This document shows, in pieces, positions 12,601-24,590 of a stretch of 64,000 nt of DNA (its first letter is position 1; the number at the start of each line of letters is the position of its first letter). This stretch comes from Conchocele bisecta (lineage: Eukaryota; Mollusca; Bivalvia; Lucinida; Thyasiridae): NCBI GenBank assembly GCA_029237695.1, contig JAQRGA010000040.1:1-64000 (forward strand), read 5' to 3'. The notes under the pieces were generated by a model. It worked only from the letters and a program-made list of their open reading frames with translations, was not told where the DNA came from and ran no database searches. A program made the translations under genes and the position numbers.

Positions 12601-15600
12601 TTGATAGCCTAGTGCATGTGTGGTCATGTTGATAGCCAGGTGCATGTGTGTCCATCATGTTTTGATGGTGCTAGCCAGTGTCCTGTGTTTCTTGATGGGC
12701 CATGTGTTGATAGCCAGGTGCCTGTGTGTCTATTGTTGATAGCAGGTGCATGTGTGTCTATTTGATAGCCATGTGCTGTGTGTCTATGGTTGATAGCCAG
12801 GTGCTGTGTGTGCCAGTTGATAAGCCAGGTGCATGTGGTCTATTTGATAGCCAGGTGTCCTGTGTGTCTAGATGATACCAGTGCCTGTGTGTTTTGCATG
12901 TGATGCCAGTGCCAGTGTGTCTATGATTGATAGCCAGGTGCATTGTGGTCTATGTTGATAGCCAGTGCATGTGTGATCCCATAGTTGATAGCCAGGTGCC
13001 TGTGTGTCCATGTTGATAGCCAGTGCCTGTGTGTCTATGTTGATACCGCCAGGTGCCTGTGTTCCTATGTTGATAGCCAGGTGCCTTGTTTGTCTATGTT
13101 GATATCCAGGTGCCTGTGTGTCTCCATGTTGATAGCCAGGTGCCTGTGTGTCTATGTTTTGATAGCAGTGCCTGTGTGTCTATGTTGATAGCCAGGTGCC
13201 TGTGTGTCCATGTTTGATAGCCCAGGTGCCATGAGTGTCCTATGTTGATAGCCAGGTGCCTGTGTGTTCTAAATGTTGATAGCCGGTGCCCTGTGTGTTC
13301 CAATCCATGTTGATTAGCCAGGTGCCACTGTGTGTCCATAGTTGATAGCCAGGTGTCTGTGTTGTCCATGTTGATAGCCAGGTGCATGTGTGTCCTCCTG
13401 TTGATAGCCATGGTGCTTGTGGTCCATCCTTGTTGATAGCCAGGTGCCTGTGTGTCCCATGTTGATAGCCAGGTGCATGTGTGTCCATGTTGATAGCAGG
13501 TGTCATGTGTGTTCCATCCATGTTGATAGCGAGGTGCCGTGTGTCATGTTGAATTTCTGCCAGGTGCATGTGTGTCTATGTTGAGGGTAGCCATGTGCCT
13601 GTGTGTCCATCCATGTTTGATAGCCAAGGTGCCTGTGTGTCCATGTGATAGCCAGTGCCTCCGTGTGTCCATGTGTAAGCAGGTGGATGTGTGTCCATCC
13701 ATGTTGATAGCCAGTGCCTGTTAAGTCCAGTTTCCATGTTGATAGCCAGGTGCCTGTGTGTCTATGTTGATAGCCAGTGCCTGTGTGTCCATGATGCCCT
13801 AGCCCAGGTGCCATGTTGGTGTCTTAATGTGTGTAGCAGGTGCCTTGTGTGTCCTATGTTGATAGCCAGGGCCTGCCTGTGTGGTCTATGTTGATAGCCA
13901 GGTGCCTGTGTGTCTATGTGATTTGCCAGGGGGCCTGGTGTCCTTTGTGATAGCCAGTGCCTGTGTGTCCCATGTTGATAGCCAGGTGCATGTGTGTCCT
14001 AGTTGATAGCCAGGTGCCGTGTGTGTCCTATGTTGATAGCCAGGTGCCATGTGTGTCCATGTTGATAGCCTCCAGGTGCCTCCTGTGTTTATATGTTGAT
14101 AGCATAGGTGCCTGTTGTGTGCTATGTGATAGCCAGGTCCTGTGTGTGTCCATGTTGCCCTAGCCAGGTGCATGTGTGTCTATGTTGATAGTAGTGTCTG
14201 TGTGTCCATGTTGATAGCCAGGTGCGGTGTGTCCATTTTGATGATAGCCAGTGTTTCTGTGTTTAGGTCCTGTTGATAGCTAGGTGCCCTGTGTGTCATG
14301 TTTGATAGCCAGTGTTCTGTGTGTCCTGTTGATAGCCAGGTGCATGTGTGTCTATGTTGATAGCTAGGTGTCCCTGTGTGTCCAATCAGCCCATGTTGAA
14401 ATCAGCCAGGTGCCTGTGTGTCATGTTGATAGCCAGTGCCTGTGTGTCTATGTTGATAGCCAGGGCCTGCCATGTGTCCATCCAGGTTGATAGCCAGAGT
14501 GCTGTGTGTCCATGCTTGATAGCCAGGTGCCTGTGTGTCCCTATGTTGATAGACCAGTGCCTGTGTGTCCATGTTGATAGCAGGTGCCCATGTGTGTCCC
14601 TATGTTGATAGCCAGGATTTGCCCCTGTGTGTCTATGTTGATAGCCAGGTGCCTGTGTGTCTATGTTTGATAGCCAGTGTGTGTGTGTCTATGTTGATCC
14701 AGCCAGGTGCCTTGTTTGTGTCCTAATGTTGATTTAGACCGTGCCTGTGTGTCTATGTGATAGCCAGGTGCATGTCTGTCTATGTTGATAGCCAGGTGGC
14801 CTTGTGGTGTCGTGTGTGTCATGTTGATAGCCAGGTGCCTTGTGTGTCTAGTTGATACCAGGTGCCAGTGTGCATGTATAGTGGCTGTGTGTCATGTTGA
14901 TAGCCAGGTGCATGTGTGTCTATGTTGATAGCCAGTGTCTGTTGTGTCTAGTGTGCCAGTGTGGTGTGCATTGAGTGCAAGTGTGCAATTGATAGGTGCC
15001 TGTGCCATGAGCCAGTGCTGATGTGTCTATGTTGATAGCCAGTGCATGTGTGTCTATGTTGATAGCCAGTGCCTGTGTGTCTGTGTTGTAGCCAGGTGTC
15101 AGTGTGTCTATGTTGATAGCCAGGTGCATGTGTGTCTATGTTGATACCAGTGTCCTGTTGCATTGAGCCAGGTGCCTGTGTGTCTATGTTGATAGCCAGT
15201 GGCTGTGTCTAGTGAGCCAGGTCAGATGTCTATGTTGATAGCCAGGTGCCTGTGTGATTGATAGCCAGTGCATGTGTCTATGTTGATAGCCCAGTGCCAT
15301 GTGTGTCTGTGTTGATAGCCAGGTGCTGTGCTTGATGCTCAGGTGCCTGTGTGTATGATGGTGATGCCAGTGCATGTGTGTCTATGTTGATAGCCAGGTG
15401 CCTGTGTGTCTATGTTGATAGCCAGTGCATTGGGTTCTGTTGATAGCCAGGTGCATGTGTGCGATGTGAGTGTCTAGGTGTCCTGTGTCCATTGATAGTC
15501 CAGTGCTGTGTGTCTGTGTTGATAGCCATGCTGTGGTGCATGTTGATAGCCAGGTGCAGTGTGTCTATGTTGATAGCCATGCCATGTGTCTGTTATACCA

Positions 15601-17168
15601 GGTGCATGTGTCTGTTTGATAGCCAGGTGTCATGTGGTGTCCTATGTTGATACCAGGTGCATGTGTCTATGTTGATAGCCATCATGTCCTATGTTGATAG
15701 CCGGTGTGTGTGCTATGTTGATAGCCAGGTGCCTGTGTGTCTATGTTGATAGCCATGCTGTGTGTCTAGTTGTAGCCAGGTGCCTGTTCTATGTGATAGC
15801 CAGGTGCCGTGTGTCAATGTTGATAGCCAGAGTGCCTGTGTGTCTATGTTGATAGCCAGGTGCATGTGTGTCTATGTTGATAGCCAGGTGCCTGTGTGTC
15901 TATGTTGATAGCCAGGTGCATGTGTGTCTATGTTGATAGCCAGGTGCATGTGTGTCCATGTTGTTAGCCAGGTGCCTGTGTGTCTATGTTGATAGCCAGG
16001 TGTCTGTGTGTCTATGTTGTTAGCCAGGTGCCTGTGTGTCTATGTTGATAGCCAGGTGTCTGTGTGTCTATGTTGAAGCCAGGTGCCTGTGGTCTATGTT
16101 GATAGCTAGGTGTCTGTGTCTATGTTGATAGCCAGGTGTCTGTGTGTCTATGTTTATAGCCAGGTGCATGTGTGTCTATGTTGATAGCTAGTGTCTGTGT
16201 GTCTATGTTGATAGCCAGGTGCCTGTGTGTCTAATGTTGATAGCCAGGTGTCTGTGTGTCTATGTTGATAGCCAGGTGTCTGTGTCTATGTTGATAGCCA
16301 GTGCATGTGTGTCATGTTGATAGCCAGTGCTGTGTCTATGTTGATAGCCAGATGCATGTGTGTCTATGTTGATAGCCAGGTGCATGTGTGTCTATGTTGA
16401 TAGCCAGGTGCCTGTGTATATGTTGATAGCCAGGTGTATGTGTCTATGTTGATAGCCAGGTGCCTGTGTGTCTATGTTATAGCAGTGCATGTGTCTATGT
16501 TGATAGCCAGGTGCTGTGTGTCTATGTTGATAGCCAGGTGCCTGTGTGTCTATGTTGATAGCCAGGTGCCTGTGTGTCTATGTTGATAGCCAGGTGCATG
16601 TTTGTCTATGTTGATAGCCAGGTGCATGTGTGTCTATGTTGATAGCCAGGTGAGTGTGTGTCTATGTTGATAGCCAGGTGCCTGTGTGTCTATGTTGATA
16701 GCCAGGTGCATGTGTGTCCATGTTGATAGCCAGGTGCCTGTGTGTCCATGTTGATAGCCAGGTGTCTGTGTGTATATGTTGATAGCTAGGTGTCTGTGTG
16801 TCTATGTTGATAGCCAGGTGTCTGTGTGTCTATGTTGATAGCTAGGTGTCTGTGTGTCTATGTTGATAGCCAGGTGTATGTGTGTCTATGTTGATAGCCA
16901 GGTGTCTGTGTGTCTATGTTGATAGCCAGGTGCCTGTGTGTCCATCCATGTTGATAGCCAGGTGCCTGTGTGTCCATACATGTTGATAGCCAGGTGCCTG
17001 TGTGTCCATCCATGTTGATAGCCAGGTGCCTGTGTGTCCATCCATGTTGATAGCCTGGTACCTATGTGTCCATTCATCCATGTTGATAGCCAGGTGCCTG
17101 TGTGTCCATTTTGATAGCCAGGTGTCTGTGTGTCCATCCATGTTGATAGCCTGGTACCTGTGTGTCCA
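6659..17168. repeat. 28 bp minisatellite array, ~10.5 kb
   Basis: The unit is TGTTGATAGCCAGGTGC followed by ATGTGTGTCTA, with C/T/A variants at a few positions. There are roughly 370 copies. The outermost units on both sides carry extra CATC/TCCA blocks (32-36 bp units at 6659-6960 and 16930-17168). An interruption at 6723-6822 contains a perfect hairpin (AGCTCCTAA..TTAGGAGCT). Higher-order periods of 84 bp and 224 bp are visible. The minus strand of the unit has no stop in any frame, which produces spurious ORFs of up to 212 codons. The array fills most of the 13 kb intron between dynein exons A and B. Confidence 0.98.
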
Positions 17169-17820
<652 letters not shown>

Positions 17821-18093
17821 ATATACAGCTTTTTCACTGCACTTCTTTATGAGATTTACACACATCCTAGGTGGCCATTCTGATGAATAGAATATTCTTA
17901 AGGTTTGAAAGGTAGAAAGTGAAGTGAAGGGTTGAAGAAACCTCGTTTTAAGCCTGTGTTCCTCTATTATACAGGACTGTATAACGTCCGTGTGTTGTAT
18001 ATTGGTAATCATTTTGGTGTTAAAATTTCTGACGATCGTTTGTATTGTTTTGTGTTGCTCTTGTTGAGGCTGCATTTTACCTCTACTATACAG

Positions 18094-18227
18094 GACTGTA
18101 TGGAGTTGCAGCACAAACAGAGTAAGGCCGTCAACGTCACATGCTTCTCGTTCCTGTCTGGTGACGTGAACAACTTTGTTGTGGGCAGCGAGGACTGCTC
18201 CGTCTATGCGGCTTGTCGGCACGGCAG
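18094..18227 (+). CDS. DYNC1I2: Dynein intermediate chain, exon C (WD40)
   Basis: 134 bases, entering in phase 0 and leaving after two bases of a serine codon. The acceptor is CTCTACTATACAG and the donor GTAATA. It encodes DCMELQHKQSKAVNVTCFSF, then GDVNNFVVGSEDCSVYAACR, matching the family's KQSKAVxVT and GDVNNFVVGSE strands. A near copy of the acceptor plus the first exon bases lies at 17961-17982 and could act as a decoy 3' splice site. Confidence 0.95.
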
Positions 18228-18234
18228 GTAATAT

Positions 18235-18444
18235 ATGGGCCTGTCACAGGAGAAATGGGTGTTATCCAGTCTAGATCCTGAAATCTCAGCACATTCCTGT
18301 GGCATTATACGGGAATATACCGTTTGTTAGAAGCAGCACGGCGGTCAGTGCAGATCCTGATCAGACTGCGCAGACACGCATGCTGATCTGGATCTACATT
18401 GATAATAAATGCCATAAGCCACATTTCTCCAGTCACAGCCACAC
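18235..18444. mobile_element. MITE, GGAGAAATGGGGCTTA family, copy 2
   Basis: Begins 8 bp after the exon C donor with CCTGTCACAGGAGAAATGGG and ends ATTTCTCCAGTCACAGCCAC. It shares the interior CAGTGCAGATCCTGATCAGA with copy 1. Confidence 0.8.
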
Positions 18445-19042
18445 ATATGGGCCGCAGGTAAAGGACCTTACAATATTTGCAACAATTGTCGTTCTTGGTC
18501 CAGTTGCAGATTCACACGGTGGGACAAGAATCTAATATGTATTTCTGGTAGCAGTGTTCATACTACACGACAGCGCTGGTTACCGATTCCATCATTCTGG
18601 TTTATCAAGTGACTGATCGGGAACTAGCCTGGCCAAATGCCATAAGCCCCATTTCTCCAAGCTGAAGTGTCATAAGTCCAATTTCTGCAGTCACAGATCC
18701 GGACCACAATTCTCTAGTCAACCTGACTGGCCTCAAGTCCAATTATCCGGTCACCTAGACTGGCCATAAATTCCATAAGCCCCAGTTCTCCAGTCAGCTA
18801 GACTTGCCATAAGTGCCATAATCCCAATTTCTCCAGTGACAGATCAGGAGTTAGACTGGTTACAAGTGTAATAAGCCCCAGTCAGCTAGACTGCCCATAT
18901 GTGTTATAAACCTAATTTATCCAATCAGCGAGATTGGTCACGTACCATAAGCCCCAGTCGCGGCGACAAGTCCACGTTCTTTTCAACATAAACTATTTCA
19001 TATTTGATCATTGGCTTGCATAAATACGTCACCTGATAAACA
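18445..19042. repeat. Intron with degenerate CATAAGCCCC..TTCTCCAGTCA repeats
   Basis: From about 18630 to 18960, five or six irregular units of roughly 50-60 bp repeat the inner end of the MITE family (CCATAAGCCCCAGTTCTCCA, then GTCAGCTAGACTGGCC). This looks like tandem amplification of a MITE end. Confidence 0.65.
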
Positions 19043-19175
19043 GAATACCAGCCTGGTGTCTTTTGATATCAAGTTTATCAGGCTTGGCTCGGAATCAGTA
19101 GGAATTCCTCGCGAACTACATGTTTCCTAGCCTTGCCTGATAAACTTGATATCAAAAGACACTCGCCTGGTATTC
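19043..19175. mobile_element. Foldback element, 41 bp arms
   Basis: Arm GAATACCAGCC..TATCAGGC (19043-19083) is the near-perfect inverse of 19135-19175, with a 51 bp loop. It lies 35 bp before the exon D splice junction. Confidence 0.85.
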
Positions 19176-19210
19176 TCTATGTACATGTGGTCGCCGTTTG
19201 TTGTGCACAG

Positions 19211-19355
19211 CAAGGCGGGCATCAGCGAGATGTTCGAGGGCCATCAGGGGCCGGTGACGGGCATCGACTGCCACCGCGTGCCCGGACAGATCGACTTCTC
19301 ACCCTACTTCCTCACGTCGTCCTTCGACTGGACCATCAAACTCTGGAGCATCAAG
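19211..19355 (+). CDS. DYNC1I2: Dynein intermediate chain, exon D (WD40)
   Basis: 145 bases. The first base completes the serine codon begun in exon C, and the exon ends in phase 0 before GTGCAG. The translation is (S)[18 protein letters not shown], then [19 protein letters not shown], matching [14 protein letters not shown] and the TSSFDWTxKLW strand of DYNC1I proteins. The acceptor is TTGTTGTGCACAG. Confidence 0.95.
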
Positions 19356-20209
19356 GTGCAGTAATCTCACAGTCCTTCACTCTAGCCGCTACACACTGGA
19401 CTACATCTTGTATTGATTCTATACCCCAGGTTTACGAAGTATGCCAGGGGGGTATATAATTTTAACGTTTCCGTCCGTCTGTCTGTAGCAAAAAATAATT
19501 AGTTTTGTATCCAGGTAGTGTATTCGTTAGCACTAGATCACTTGCTCTAGTTGATTATACACCGTTTGAATTAAAGGAACATAATATAAATGTAGAATTG
19601 CACTCTCCTTCGGTGGGTCTATCCGTTTCATTTGGGTTTTGGGTACATATTATGTCTGATTTACTTGACATTTCATCTTGCTATTTATCATCATCCATAT
19701 CTTCATGTTATAAGCCAACCAACTGTCCATTTGGCCCCATGATCATCTGCACTGTCCAATAACTTTTCATTGAAAATTTATGTTTTGCTTTTCCATTTTC
19801 GAGCGCCTATGTATAAGTCTGGTGTATTGCAGTCCATTAAGCCGCTTGTTTGACTGAGCCTTAGGTATGGCACATAACCCACCATCTCACCACCATTATC
19901 TATTCGCTATTTGAATCGCCAGAGAACCTTATAATTCTGGAGGAGACCTGGCACTCCCAGCAGTGCTCGCTGGGCTCTTAAAGTCGTTTTCTAAGTGTTT
20001 TGATGTGTTCTTCCCATATCTGGTGAGCTTACCTTGCAAACAACGACCACCTCTAGATTGGTCATTGCCACTGGTTGGTCGGCCTTTATATATAATGCAG
20101 ATTCTAATGCACACATACAAAGTGTAAAGTTCATAAACATGGACGTCATACAACAAACAAGGTAGATCCATATGGATCAGCATCGATAACCCCCAATCTT
20201 CGTCTACAG
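19356..20209. other. Intron; diverged repeat traces only
   Basis: A repeat-like segment with TACGAAGTATGCCAGGGGGG and a short CCGTCTGTCTG run occurs at 19435-19490. Nothing coding was found. It ends in the acceptor TCTTCGTCTACAG. Confidence 0.5.
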
Positions 20210-20350
20210 GACCAGAAGTACATCCACTCGTTTGAGGACAACAGTGACTACGTGTATGACGTGCAGTGGTCGCCGGTACACCCCGCACTGTTCGCCAGCG
20301 TGGACGGCATGGGGCGGCTCGACATCTGGAACCTCAACCAGGAGACTGAG
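20210..20350 (+). CDS. DYNC1I2: Dynein intermediate chain, exon E (WD40)
   Basis: 47 codons, phase 0 to 0, with donor GTACAC. It encodes [20 protein letters not shown], then [20 protein letters not shown], then NLNQETE. The family has SFEDNADYVYDVxWSPxHPALFA and DGMGRLDxWNLN here. It is a complete WD-repeat blade. Confidence 0.96.
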
Positions 20351-20845
20351 GTACACAACTACCGTAATATCCCTAAATATTCGGGCACCATTTATTTTTG
20401 GAAACACATAGAAATAAATGGTTTCCCCACAATAGTGAGCATGCCATTATTTGGGGTTAGTATGGCAGTAGTGGTTTAATCACAATAGCCATGTATTTGG
20501 ATACACTTTGTATTGGGAAACCCCTAACCTAATAGGGGTTTCCCAAAGCAAATTGTCTGCGAATATATAGGGTTATTACGGTAGGTGCTGTTTGTACATC
20601 GTAGATTCTATCGCCAATTGTGGCTGTGGCTGGAGAAATGGGGATCGCAAAAATCGCAGTTCTTAGCTTCGGTACAAAATCACATGGCTTGTCTGAAATG
20701 GGGGTTGTTCTACATGATAGTGTCAGTCTGGTACGGGCATGTGGCACAAGATCAGGGCAATACTTCTGGTTTACTTATGTTCATAATGTTTAGATTGATC
20801 ATGTCACACAAGACTTTGGATGATTTATTTCGTTCCACTCGACAG
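20351..20845. other. Intron with a MITE end
   Basis: 20621-20650 contains a single end of the GGAGAAATGGGG MITE family. There is a palindromic stretch around GGGAAACCCCTAACC / GGGGTTTCCC at 20515-20546. It ends in the acceptor CCACTCGACAG. Confidence 0.55.
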
Positions 20846-20971
20846 GTGCCCACCGCGTCTGTTGTCATGGAGACGGGGGCATCCCTGAACCACTGTAAGT
20901 GGCACCAGAGTGGGCGCAGTATCGCTGTGGGAGACGACATGGGCAGGATCTACATATACGACGTTGCCGAG
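20846..20971 (+). CDS. DYNC1I2: Dynein intermediate chain, exon F (WD40)
   Basis: 42 codons, phase 0 to 0, with donor GTTCGT. The translation is VPTASVVMETGASLNHCKWH, then QSGRSIAVGDDMGRIYIYDV, ending AE. It aligns with the last propeller blade of DYNC1I (VPTAS, NxxxWxxSGRxIAVGD, GxIxIYDV). Confidence 0.95.
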
Positions 20972-21029
20972 GTTCGTGCAGTAACCCTAACCCTATAGTT
21001 TACTCTCCAACTGTTAGTCAGGACCTGTA

Positions 21030-21333
21030 GCCGATTTCACCAAACTTGCTAAGCATACTTATCTAGCTAAGTGTACTTTGAAGGAGTAATCATTTATTTT
21101 TCCCTCAATTCATTATTTCATGTAGAACTAACGACTGCATATATTTTATGATTAAAAGTATGCAGAAGTATTATACTGAATTTATTACATTATCAGCCAA
21201 AATGGTAATGTAATAAATTCAGTATATAATAAAAATTAATAAATTTATCCGTAAATTGAAAATTTCTCCCTCAAATGTACTTAATAGCAAGATAAGTATA
21301 CGTTGCAATTTTCGTTAAATAGGACTGGTCAAC
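21030..21333. mobile_element. MITE, GTAGCCGATTTCACC family, copy 1
   Basis: Starts TGTAGCCGATTTCACCAAAC. The centre is a long palindrome around ATTACATTATCAGCC..AATGTAATAAATTCAG. It is collinear in inverse orientation with 62938-63250. The right end is eroded. Confidence 0.75.
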
Positions 21334-21665
21334 TATGCAGCTGCTACTGACCCTGAATAAAGTCCAACAGATTGTGTAAAATGAAATGTATACCCCCACA
21401 CTGAGTTGTGTAGGGATGCTGAAGTCAGATTATTCACCCGTCCATCGGTTATTCCGTACATCTGTTATTGCAGTTGACCAATGGTTTACATTAACATCTA
21501 TTTCTATTTATTTGCACAGAATGTCTTAATACTATGTACATGTTTCCGCTGACCGTACTCCATCATCTGTTTTAACAACACCATACTTGTGTATTTAATG
21601 CGGTGCCACAAAACATTAACGTGGGAATGTCAACAACAACAACAACAGCCGTTTCTCTGTTGCAG

Positions 21666-21791
21666 CATTTTGCGAACCCGAAGTCGGACGAGTGGTCTCG
21701 GTTTGTCCACTCGCTGCAGGAGCTTCGGCAGCATGCGGCCGAACGTGAGGAGGACATGTCACTCGCCGGGCTGTCTCCGCCACTGCGATGA
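21666..21791 (+). CDS. DYNC1I2: Dynein intermediate chain, final coding exon G
   Basis: 41 codons plus TGA (21789-21791), after the acceptor TTTCTCTGTTGCAG. It encodes HFANPKSDEWSRFVHSLQEL, then RQHAAEREEDMSLAG, then LSPPLR. The family's C-terminal tail after the propeller has the same character (DEWxRFxxTLxEL, then acidic and Ala/Glu-rich). This completes the gene. The tail beyond EED is less conserved, so the exact C-terminus rests on the in-frame stop. Confidence 0.9.
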   Translation, partial: HFANPKSDEWSRFVHSLQELRQHAAEREEDMSLAGLSPPLR

Positions 21792-22440
21792 CGTGGCTCT
21801 ACTCTCTCACTCACTATGTGTGGCTGTGACTGAAGACATGGCACTGTTGGGATTTGTGAACAGTGTAGCGAACAGTGTGATAAATAGTGCACTCATGTAG
21901 CCTGATAATGACCTATATTGCTTGCTGATGCACAGGCTGATCTGGATCTACACTGGTCCCAAAAACAGATAAGCCCCATTTCTCCGTTCACAGCCACATA
22001 TATAGCTGTGTTCTGCCTGAGCTTACCAGCCAAGTCAATGGCAATGATGAAAGTGTTATTTATTGGATGTTGGACAATTTTAAACATTAAACTGTGTGAA
22101 CCTAATTTACTTGTTTAAAAATGCACATAAAGTTGGCTTTCACAGTGTAATAATGGTGTAATAATGCTGGTGTAATAATGCTGGTGTAATAATGCTGGTG
22201 TAATAATGGTGGTGTAATAATGGTGGTGTAATAATGGTGTATTCAATATCACAATACACTACTAGTGTAACAACTATGTCATGTGATCAGTACAGCTTCA
22301 ATGTATGATGTTGTGTGAAATGAAAAGAATCTTAGCATTTGTGTTTATTTATTTTACTGATTTCATAAGAACTTGGCATAGCCTTGTTTCTTATGAACTC
22401 ACTAAACTCACTTAATAAATCCACTAATCATCAATAATGT
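21792..22440 (+). other. Probable 3' UTR with MITE and 14 bp minisatellite
   Basis: A GGAGAAATGGGG-family MITE lies at 21818-21998, about 25 bp after the stop codon. A 14 bp tandem (GCTGGTGTAATAAT, about 6 copies) covers 22144-22245. The first AATAAA downstream of the stop is in CTTAATAAATCC near 22413, with ATTAAA near 22083. Where the transcript ends cannot be settled here. Confidence 0.5.
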
Positions 22441-22790
22441 AACATCTCTATATAGCTTGTGTCCAGCTTGAGCTTACTTGACTTTTTCTGTGTATCCTCA
22501 CTACTGGCGATGGTGCAATTGTTATTTTTTGGGTGTTAGAAACATTTAATCACTAAGCTGTATGAGCCTAATTAATGTGTCTGAATTACCTGTGTCGGAA
22601 AATTAAATTATCACAGTCCATTTCAGTTATTTATCTTTGAAAGGGTTAAAGCACATTCTATCATGTAACAATTCTTCTTTGACTGAATGACACAATGTAG
22701 GCCCTTATCCGACTATATGTGTCTACCATAATGTGGGGCTATACTACGAAGTCTGTGACAAATCCAATGGTTCATTGTCCCTTCCCCGAC
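22441..22790. other. No gene seen
   Basis: Unique-looking AT-rich sequence with no motif recognised. Confidence 0.5.
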
Positions 22791-22794
22791 AGGC

Positions 22795-24085
22795 AAGAGG
22801 GGATATAGCGTTAGTCCATGTACATATGTATGTACGAACTCCGGAAGCGCTTCACCAATTTTTATAATATTTGGACACAATGTGTGTCTATGGATGGTGC
22901 TTTGTTTTGCATAGAACCCATGTCCGACCGCCCAAGGTCAAGGTCACTCGAGGACTTATGTTCACCTTGTTTGTAAGACAAATATTTGTTTTCATTATTT
23001 TCTAATCAAGGGGATTAATTCAGTTATAACGATGCCCTTGTTGTCTTATTGGTATCACATGGTTCCAACAATTCCTGTGCAATATTTATTTGTGAATTGC
23101 GTGTATAACATATAAAGTTTAACGTGTATATACATCTACCGACAGAAATAAACGATCTGAATATACACTATTTGTTGTTACTGGTGATTTTTGTCGAGCC
23201 CGCTTGCGGAAAGCGAGACAGTGATCACAATGACGTCCGGGTGTCCGTATGTGCGTCCGTCCGTCCGTCCAAAATCTGCGTTCAAGTTTTTAAATACCTT
23301 CTATCTCTGCAGTCCTAAGTCGCATTGACTTGAAACTTCATATGCTTATTAGTCATCATCCATATATTCATGCTGTAGCCCACTCATGCGGCCTCTGCGC
23401 CGAAGGTCAAGGTCAAATGACTTATAATAAAGTTTGTGTTGAAGTTTTCACATACCTATTATCTCTGTAACCGTAATTCACATTTGCTTGAAACTTTGTA
23501 TGCTTATTGGGCATCATCCATGTAATCATTCTGTGTCCCACTCATGCGGCCCCTGTGCCCCAAGGTCAAGGCCAAATGACTTAGAAGTTTGCGTTATTAT
23601 AACATCTGCGTTAAAGTTTTTATCTTATATCTCCACAATTGTGACTCCAATTTACTTCCAACTTCCAATACTTTTCTTCATCATCCATATTTTCATTCCA
23701 TTACCTGCCCATGTGGTCCACATGCCCAAGGTCAAATGACTTTGAAATTTGTGTTAAAGTTTTTACATACCTTATATCTCCACAACACTTACTCCGATTT
23801 ACTTCCAACATCCACTACTTCTTATTCATCATCCATATTTTCATTCTATAGCCTGCCCATGTGGTCCACATGCCCAAGGTCAAATGACTTTGAAATTTGT
23901 GTTACAGTTTTTACATACCTTATATCTCCACAACACTTACTCGGATTTACTTCAAACTTCAAATAATTCTTTATTATCATCTATATTTTCATTCTATAGC
24001 CCACCCACATGCCTAAGATCAAGGTCAAATGACTTTAACATTTGCGTTAAAGCTTTTACATACCTTGGCAGGCTCGACATGCGGG
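22795..24085. repeat. Dispersed element with ~150 bp tandem units carrying AAGGTCAAGGTCA
   Basis: After a repeat copy at 22860-22990 (matching 17245-17390) come terminal-like sequences GTCGAGCCCGCTTGCGG (23193) and (CGTC)n. Then come about six diverged units (near 23290, 23440, 23610, 23750, 23890 and 24035), most with AAGGTCAAATGACTT and GTTAAAGTTTTTACATACCT. The array ends at GGCAGGCTCGACATGCGGGC (24067), a partial inverse of the start. This looks like the ends and subterminal repeats of a DNA transposon with no coding core. Confidence 0.7.
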
Positions 24086-24162
24086 CCGCGGCCACCTGAC
24101 TACCCGTGTTCATCTGTGTGTGTTTTATTACCAATGACTGATGGTATACATGTATGGTAATA

Positions 24163-24590
24163 TGTGGATGTGGCTGGAGAAATGGGGCTTATGGGTTTTG
24201 CGACCAGTGTAGGTCCAGATCAGCCTGTGCATCCACACAGTCTGATCTGAATCTGCACTGTTCGCCATTGTATGAATGAAACACCCATCATGCTTGTAAC
24301 AAGCAATATAGATCGTTATCAGTCTACAGGAGTGCTATTTGATCAGGGGCTACACGTACACTGGTCACAAATCATGTATGGCAATGTGTGGCTGTGGCGG
24401 AAGAAATTGGATTTACTTGTGACCAATGTAGTATACTTTGCAATTTTGATGAAATGGGCTACAGACAACGATCTATAATTTGCTTCTTAGAAGCATGATT
24501 GGTGTTTCATTGATGGAATGGCGAACGCTGCAGATCCTGATCTATAGTGTTAGCAAAACCAATAAGTCGCATTTCTCCAGTCACAGCCAC
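24163..24590. mobile_element. MITE, GGAGAAATGGGGCTTA family, two nested or fused copies
   Basis: Starts GTGGATGTGGCTGGAGAAAT and ends ATTTCTCCAGTCACAGCCAC. A second start (GTGTGGCTGTGGCGGAAGAA, near 24380) lies inside. Confidence 0.8.

Noticed and set aside
6659..17168. CRISPR-like array of 28 bp repeats
   Set aside because: Units are head to tail with no spacers, no cas genes, and the context is a spliced animal gene.
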